Assembly (NCBI RefSeq): GCF_028807635.1
Contig: NZ_JARBAX010000001.1
Span: forward strand, 124,001-188,000
DNA from: Streptomyces spiramyceticus
GTDB taxonomy: Bacteria; Actinomycetota; Actinomycetes; Streptomycetales; Streptomycetaceae
Direction: 5' to 3'
DNA length: 64,000 bases
Below, in pieces: positions 61,430-64,000 of this stretch (its first letter is position 1; the number at the start of each line of letters is the position of its first letter). The notes under the pieces are model-generated. The model did no database searches. It was given only the letters and a program-made list of their open reading frames with translations, and was not told where the DNA came from. The translations under genes were made by a program, and so were the position numbers.

Positions 61430-63306
61430 GGTCGGTCGCCTTCGTGGATCTCGTCGAAGCGGATGTGCGGCGGCGGGGGCATGATCTCCGTCAGCGGATG
61501 CCGGAAGGTCAGTACGTCGCCTTCGCCGCCGGCCGGGAAGAAGGCGTGCCTCGGGTAGAAGTCGGCGACGCGCCGGTTCTTGGGGGTCTCCCGGTAGCGG
61601 GCGACCACGGAGGTCGCTCCGGTGTCGCGGGCGTGCCGCAGCACCCAGGACAGACAGGCCTCCTCGATAGACCGGGAGAACACCCGGCAGCTCAACAGGA
61701 AGTTGTCGATGCGCAGCAGGTCGCCGTCCCGCCGGGCCAGGACCGCGCCGACCAGCCCGTGATCACCGAACCTGTCGCCGGCATGGACGGCCAGGGCCAG
61801 CGCGGCCGGGTCCTTCATCAGATCGAGTACGTCGCCGGGCTGGAGACGGTCGGCCGTCAGGTTGAACTGGTTGGTCCGCAGGGTGAGTTGGGAGATCCGG
61901 GGGACCTCGGCCTCGGTGACCGGCCCGATGCGGACGTGGACGCCCAGCTCGCGCAGGTAGTCGTCGGTCGATGCGAAACTGTCGAGGAAACTCTTGCGCG
62001 CCGTCTCGTCCCGGTATCTCGACGCCCTGACCCGGTCCTCGGACGTCACTTCCCGTACGTCGAACCAGCCGTCCCGCAACAGGCTGCGGCGGTGCCACGC
62101 CGGTTCGCCGTCGATGTCGACGACCGCGACGCCGGGTAGCTCCCGCCGGACGAGCTCGCGTTCGAAGGCGCTGTCGTCGACGAAGACGAAACTGTCGACG
62201 GACAGGCCGAGGGTCTCGGCGAGGACGTTCAGGTTGTCGTGCTTGGGCTGCCAGTTCGCGATGATCCGCACGAAGTCCTGATCGCGCAGCGCCATGCGCG
62301 GGTGCTCGCGCAGCGCCCGGGTCACCAGCTCGGGTTCGTTCTTGCTGACGGCGGCGACGAGGACGCCCTGCGAACCGAGCTGCCGGACGACCTGCTGGAA
62401 CGCCAGGAACGCCTCGCCCCGGTAGCCGTCGCCGACCTCGATGCCTTCCACTCCGTCGTCGCCGAGTACGCCGCCCCACAGGGTGTTGTCGAGGTCGAGC
62501 ACGAGGCACTTCTTCGACCGCCCGGTCAACTGCCGGGCTAGGTGCCCGATCTCGGCGGCGTACGCGAAGAGCAGGTCGTCGGTCAAGTGGGCCTTGGCGT
62601 AGATGCTGAGGCGTTCGTCGCTGACCGGCACGCCCTGGGCGACGATCGGGTCCAGATCCAGTACGACGACCGACGGATTGTCCTCGGCCAGCCTGAGCAG
62701 CCGGGTGTTGGCCTCCCGCCAGACCGCGCCCAGCCGGGCCCGGGAGCGGTGGTCCACGAGCTGGCCGGTGTGCCCGCGCAGCAGCGGCATTGTGTTCAGC
62801 ACCAGGGTGCCCGGGGTCTCGGCGAACCGCGCGGCGAGCCGTTCGAGCAGACCGATCTTGTCGGCCGCGGCCCGTTCCACGTCCTCGGGGCGCCAGGGAA
62901 CCGGCACTTCGTCGAACACGATCATCGGGTCCAGTACGCACAGGACGAGGTCCGGGCGTGCCGCGTTCAGTTTGCCGGCCGGGTCGAGCAGGTCGAACAC
63001 GTAGTTGTCGAAGTCGGCCAGTACGGGGCGTGCCACCAGGCCGTGCCGGGCCAGCTGGGCGGTCAGGGCCGGGGCCAGTGCCCCGAGGGTGCCGTGCCCG
63101 GTGACGCCGATCGTGACGAGCGGCGTTCCGGGGTGGGCCCTGGAGATCTCCTCCGTGTCGAGCCGGGCGAGAAGCCGCCCGGCTCGCAGCAGTTCCGCGC
63201 CCGAGAGCCGGGCCACCAGCTCGCCCGCCCTCGGGTACTCCGCTACGAGACGACCCGCGTCGGCCAGGTCGCGCAGCTCGGCCGCGGCCGAAGCGTCAGC
63301 GGACAC
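61426..63306 (-). CDS. FkbH-family HAD-like glyceryl-ACP synthase
   Basis: This protein of about 626 residues has the three-part FkbH build. It has an N-terminal SGNH/GDSL-like region (about 50-245, VTIGVTGHGTLGAL, DFDNYVFDLLDP), a HAD domain with motif I LVLDLDNTLWGG (near 270) and VAAVSKNEP, and a C-terminal GNAT-like domain (RTNQFNLTADRL, then SCRVFSRSIEE). Family members take D-1,3-bisphosphoglycerate, remove the phosphate and attach the glyceryl group to an ACP. The catalytic Asp pair of HAD motif I is intact. GTG at 63306 is preferred because AGGAGG lies five bases upstream; GTG at 63312 overlaps the exporter stop and adds two residues. The gene is flanked by an exporter and its ACP within one operon. 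Confidence 0.88.
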   Translation of the reverse strand: MSADASAAAELRDLADAGRLVAEYPRAGELVARLSGAELLRAGRLLARLDTEEISRAHPGTPLVTIGVTGHGTLGALAPALTAQLARHGLVARPVLADFDNYVFDLLDPAGKLNAARPDLVLCVLDPMIVFDEVPVPWRPEDVERAAADKIGLLERLAARFAETPGTLVLNTMPLLRGHTGQLVDHRSRARLGAVWREANTRLLRLAEDNPSVVVLDLDPIVAQGVPVSDERLSIYAKAHLTDDLLFAYAAEIGHLARQLTGRSKKCLVLDLDNTLWGGVLGDDGVEGIEVGDGYRGEAFLAFQQVVRQLGSQGVLVAAVSKNEPELVTRALREHPRMALRDQDFVRIIANWQPKHDNLNVLAETLGLSVDSFVFVDDSAFERELVRRELPGVAVVDIDGEPAWHRRSLLRDGWFDVREVTSEDRVRASRYRDETARKSFLDSFASTDDYLRELGVHVRIGPVTEAEVPRISQLTLRTNQFNLTADRLQPGDVLDLMKDPAALALAVHAGDRFGDHGLVGAVLARRDGDLLRIDNFLLSCRVFSRSIEEACLSWVLRHARDTGATSVVARYRETPKNRRVADFYPRHAFFPAGGEGDVLTFRHPLTEIMPPPPHIRFDEIHEGDRP

Positions 63307-63308
63307 GT

Positions 63309-64000
63309 TCACCTCCTCTGCGGTTGCGCGCCCGGCGGGGGCGGTGGCGGGGCGCCGCCACCACCCAGGACCTGCAGCGGGGGCGGGCCGTCGGGGCCGC
63401 CGAAGGAGCCGTCCGGGGGCGGCGGCAGCATCTGGCCCATGCCGCCGGGCGGGGGGCCGCCGAAGTGCTGCGGTCCACCGGCGAACTGGGGGGCGGGTTC
63501 CTCGCGTGCGGGGGGCGGCGCCGCGAACTGGGTGCGGTAGAGCTCCGCGTAGAGCCCGCCGGCCAGCAGAAGATCCTCGTGGATGCCCTGCTCCCGGATT
63601 TCGCCGTCCTCGACGACCAGGATCTGGTCGGCCTCGCGGATGGTGGACAGCCGGTGGGCGATCACCAGGGACGTCCGGCCTGCGAGTGCGGTCTTGAGCG
63701 CCCGCTGGACGGCCGCTTCGGACTCCGAGTCCAGGTGCGCAGTGGCCTCGTCGAGCACGACGACGGAGGGGGCCTTGAGGAGCAGCCGTGCCAGGGCGAT
63801 CCGCTGCTTCTCGCCACCGGACAGCCGGTAGCCGCGGTCACCGACGATCGTGTCCAGGCCGTCGGGCAGGGACGAGATCAGGTCCCAGATCTGCGCCGAC
63901 TTGCATGCCTCGGTCAGTTCGTCCTCGCTCGCCTCCGGCCGGGCGTACATCAGGTTGGTCCGGAGGGTGTCGTGGAACAGGTGCGCGTCCTGGGTGACCA
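63309..64000 (-). CDS. Type I ABC exporter, C-terminal nucleotide-binding half (truncated by window edge)
   Basis: About 229 residues are inside the window and the frame runs off the right edge. The Q-loop region VTQDAHLFHDTLRTNLMYA, signature YRLSGGEKQRIALAR, Walker B VVVLDEATAHLDS, H-loop VIAHRLSTIR and D-loop are all present. This is the ABCB/MsbA-like exporter class with fused membrane and ATPase domains. The last ~70 residues form an odd Pro/Gly tail (runs such as GGPPPGGMGQMLPPPP) beyond the normal domain end (LYRTQF). As the first visible gene of the operon it probably exports the peptide or its precursor. The membrane half and any promoter lie outside. Confidence 0.9.
   Translation of the reverse strand, partial: VTQDAHLFHDTLRTNLMYARPEASEDELTEACKSAQIWDLISSLPDGLDTIVGDRGYRLSGGEKQRIALARLLLKAPSVVVLDEATAHLDSESEAAVQRALKTALAGRTSLVIAHRLSTIREADQILVVEDGEIREQGIHEDLLLAGGLYAELYRTQFAAPPPAREEPAPQFAGGPQHFGGPPPGGMGQMLPPPPDGSFGGPDGPPPLQVLGGGGAPPPPPPGAQPQRR

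Overview
The window reads as a Streptomyces-type actinomycete chromosome. GC content is very high, codons end mostly in G/C, GTG starts are common, and the giant genes are linked by GTGA/ATGA stop-start overlaps. About 80% of it (14041 to the right edge, all on the minus strand) is a non-ribosomal peptide synthetase (NRPS) cluster. The left 14 kb is ordinary chromosome plus an efflux and two-component module.

Left flank: a cysteine-free endonuclease III-like protein (24-647), a secreted neutral ceramidase (772-2853) and a secreted Asp-box beta-propeller protein (2973-5189) lie on the plus strand. They face a monomeric NADP isocitrate dehydrogenase (5292-7511, minus) across a strong hairpin terminator. 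Next is a minus-strand MacAB-like operon: permease 7797-8999, ATPase 8996-9787, and an adaptor with a peptidoglycan-binding domain 9784-10941. It diverges from a two-component system (regulator 11251-11904, kinase 11913-13226). The divergent gap carries an abutting 12-bp direct repeat. A 20-bp perfect hairpin then separates the kinase from a small repeat lipoprotein (13307-13930, minus).

NRPS cluster, in transcription order from the right edge: a type I ABC exporter (only its nucleotide-binding half is inside), an FkbH-family protein, a stand-alone acyl carrier protein, then the synthetases. Thirteen adenylation domains are visible. Pocket residues read by eye give: Ser (1), unassigned (2), orphan DAYHSGTAFK (3), Ser (4), Ser (5), unassigned (6), orphan (7, 8, 9, 10), Phe (11), Hpg (12), orphan (13). 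Epimerases follow modules 3-7 and a thioesterase ends module 13. The likely product is a long peptide. Its N terminus would be capped by an acyl group carried on the ACP, possibly glyceryl. It would have a D-rich first half and an all-L second half, and would be released or cyclised by the terminal thioesterase.

Two parts of the cluster look damaged, and assembly or sequencing error is the likeliest cause. At about 51241 the module-3 epimerase is joined out of frame to the tail of an LCL-type condensation domain; this is the wrong type after an epimerase, so at least one whole module is probably missing. Between about 47900 and 48400 roughly six single-base indels break one epimerase. The three ORFs 51083-61117, 48252-51086 and 38417-47971 are therefore probably one giant gene, or two, in the organism. 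The real product may have 14 or more residues.

The most novel element is the combination of an FkbH/ACP/atypical starter-C loading system with six copies of an orphan Hpg/Dpg-related adenylation code. I do not recognise the cluster as that of a known compound. No Hpg/Dpg pathway genes, MbtH-like protein, tRNA, rRNA, CRISPR array or insertion sequence is visible.
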